Shown here: one piece after another, positions 6,167 through 7,340 of the stretch
How the letters are laid out: the number at the start of each line of letters is the position of its first letter
Position numbering within the stretch: position 1 is the stretch's first letter
Assembly: GCA_021814355.1 (NCBI GenBank)
Contig: JAKAIJ010000127.1
Span: 1-7,340 of the forward strand
Reading direction: 5' to 3'
Length of the DNA stretch: 7,340 nt
Source of the DNA: Acidobacteriota bacterium
Lineage (GTDB): Bacteria; Acidobacteriota; UBA4820; DSQY01
Position numbers and translations under genes: made by a program
The notes under the pieces: model-generated
Told to the model about the DNA's origin: nothing
The model's input: the letters and a program-made list of their open reading frames with translations, nothing else
Databases searched by the model: none

Positions 6167-7340
6167 TCCGCGAGCGCCCTCCGGTAGGCCGCCACCGTGG
6201 CTTCGGCGGTTTTCTCCCAGCTGAAGGTGGCCGCGCGGGCCAGCGCCCTGCGCGAGAGCTCCGCCCGTAGCGCGTCGTCGCGGTGGAGCCTCAGGAGCGC
6301 GCCGCAGAGGGCCTCCTCGTCGGTGGGCGGGACCAGGAGCGCCGCGTCGCCCGCCACCTCGGGGAGCGAGGAGGCGTCCGAGCAGACCACCGGCACGCCG
6401 CACTGCATGGCCTCCAGCACGGGCAGGCCGAACCCCTCGTAGTGGGAGGGATAGACGAACATCCGCGCCCCCGTGTAGATGGCGGAGAGGTCGGAGTCGG
6501 CCACGTACCCCGTCACGACCACGCGGTCGCGCAGCTCCCGGAGCCCCCCGATGCTCTCGAAGATGCCGTCGAACTTCCACCCGCGCGTCCCGACGAGGAC
6601 CAGCGAGAGACCTGCGAACTCGCCGCCGTGGGCGAGGCGCGCGAAGGCGCGCACGGCGGCCTCGATGTTCTTGCGCGGCTCGAGGGTGCAGAGGCTCAGC
6701 AGGTAGGGCTCCCGCGGCAGGCCGTAGCGCTCGCGGACCCGCTTCATCACCCCGGGGTGGTCGCAGGGGTGGAAGTGCGGGGCCGCCGCCAGCGGGGTCA
6801 CCAGGACGCGGGCCGGGTCCAGGTCCCTCCGGTGGTCGAGCAGGTCCCGGCGGGTGTGCTCGGAGATGCAGAGCGCCCAATCCTCGGGGCCCAGGCTGGC
6901 GAGGGCGCGGCGCACCACCGCGTCCTCCCCGAAGGCGAAGTAGTGGGGGAACTTGACGGGGATCAGGTCGTAGACCGTCAGGAAGCGCGCGAGCCGCGCG
7001 GCGCGCCGGACCCGGGCGGGGAGAGCGAAAAAGGGCGAGTGGTAGAGGTCGGCGGCCCGGACCGCCCGGTCGTCGAGCGGGTCGAGGGCGCGGCAGAGAA
7101 GGTGGAGGGGCTTGCGCGCGGCGCGCCACGGCAGGGCGCCCAGCCCCGACGAGGCGTCCACGCGCTCCGTGAGCCCCAGCAACCTGGCGTAGAGGGCCCG
7201 GCGTCCGGCCCGCATGGCCAGCGGCTTGGCCGCCAGCGCCGGGGCGTCGCGCAGGTAGCCGAGCGCCAGCTCGGGCGCCTCGCTGGCGCAGAGGTGGAGC
7301 TCCACCTCCCTTCGGCCGGCGAGGCCGAGGGCCACCTCCT
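6163..7340 (-). CDS. GT4-family glycosyltransferase, 5' end cut by window edge
   Basis: A retaining, GT-B fold glycosyltransferase of the GT4 (glycosyl transferases group 1) type, probably moving a sugar from a nucleotide donor onto a lipid-linked glycan at the inner face of the membrane. About 390 codons are visible, counted here from the GTG at 7335. Motifs: TVYDLIPVKFPHYF (residues 120-133), CISEHTRRDLL (156-166), the donor-domain opening LEPRKN (218-223), and the EX7E signature EGFGLPVLE (E300 and E308) followed by SSLPEVAGD. The frame stays open to the window edge. The visible protein begins inside the first Rossmann domain, without the usual N-terminal Gly-rich loop, so perhaps 20-35 residues lie outside. 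The GTG at 7335 has AGGAG directly against it, with no spacer, and is unlikely to be the true start. The stop overlaps the next gene as ATGA. The family is secure; donor and acceptor are not predictable. Confidence 0.93.
   Translation of the reverse strand, partial: EVALGLAGRREVELHLCASEAPELALGYLRDAPALAAKPLAMRAGRRALYARLLGLTERVDASSGLGALPWRAARKPLHLLCRALDPLDDRAVRAADLYHSPFFALPARVRRAARLARFLTVYDLIPVKFPHYFAFGEDAVVRRALASLGPEDWALCISEHTRRDLLDHRRDLDPARVLVTPLAAAPHFHPCDHPGVMKRVRERYGLPREPYLLSLCTLEPRKNIEAAVRAFARLAHGGEFAGLSLVLVGTRGWKFDGIFESIGGLRELRDRVVVTGYVADSDLSAIYTGARMFVYPSHYEGFGLPVLEAMQCGVPVVCSDASSLPEVAGDAALLVPPTDEEALCGALLRLHRDDALRAELSRRALARAATFSWEKTAEATVAAYRRALAE

Noticed and set aside
5048..7129. A single 693-codon minus-strand protein
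   Set aside because: Its first half is an out-of-frame reading of the upstream GT4 gene. The real GT4 N-terminus is at 6166, with a ribosome binding site and an ATGA overlap.
1..7340. CRISPR array, tRNA, rRNA or insertion sequence
   Set aside because: I found no regularly spaced direct repeats, tRNA cloverleaf with conserved T-arm, rRNA-like sequence or transposase motifs on either strand.

Overview
This is a very GC-rich (roughly three quarters G+C by eye) bacterial polysaccharide-biosynthesis locus. Every convincing gene lies on the minus strand. The genes use ATG, GTG and TTG starts with GGAGG-type ribosome binding sites. The lineage cannot be fixed from the sequence. The content fits O-antigen, capsule or exopolysaccharide synthesis in a high-GC bacterium. 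The long plus-strand open frames are GC-driven shadows of the minus-strand genes.

Layout in the direction of transcription (right to left). (1) Positions 7340-3295 hold four glycosyltransferase genes: two GT4-type retaining enzymes (the first cut by the window edge) and then two GT2-type enzymes. Their ends overlap as ATGA, GTGA and TGATG, so they form one translationally coupled operon. (2) After a 33-bp gap comes a fifth gene (3261-2269), a GT2-like protein with a TTG start. It has lost the usual GT2 acidic motifs. (3) A strong rho-independent terminator (2220-2199) lies about 50 bp after its stop. (4) A gene-free block of about 770 bp follows. Its GC-rich part (about 1850-2180) is dense in inverted repeats, including a 68-bp three-way-junction element. 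Its AT-rich island (about 1655-1760) carries a good sigma-70-type promoter (TTGCTA-17-TATACT) pointing left. (5) The promoter should drive rfbA/rmlA (1497-616), glucose-1-phosphate thymidylyltransferase, through a leader of roughly 225 nt. (6) Positions 1-615 show no supportable gene.

How the genes may work together: RmlA makes dTDP-glucose, the first step toward dTDP-L-rhamnose and other dTDP-deoxysugars. The glycosyltransferases would add sugars one after another to a lipid-linked oligosaccharide. The later rmlB/C/D genes and any flippase or polymerase are not in the window. The terminator and separate promoter suggest that rfbA is transcribed independently of the glycosyltransferase operon. 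I found no clear sign of a wholly new system. The most unusual items are the motif-poor GT2 protein and the structured intergenic block with the rfbA leader.
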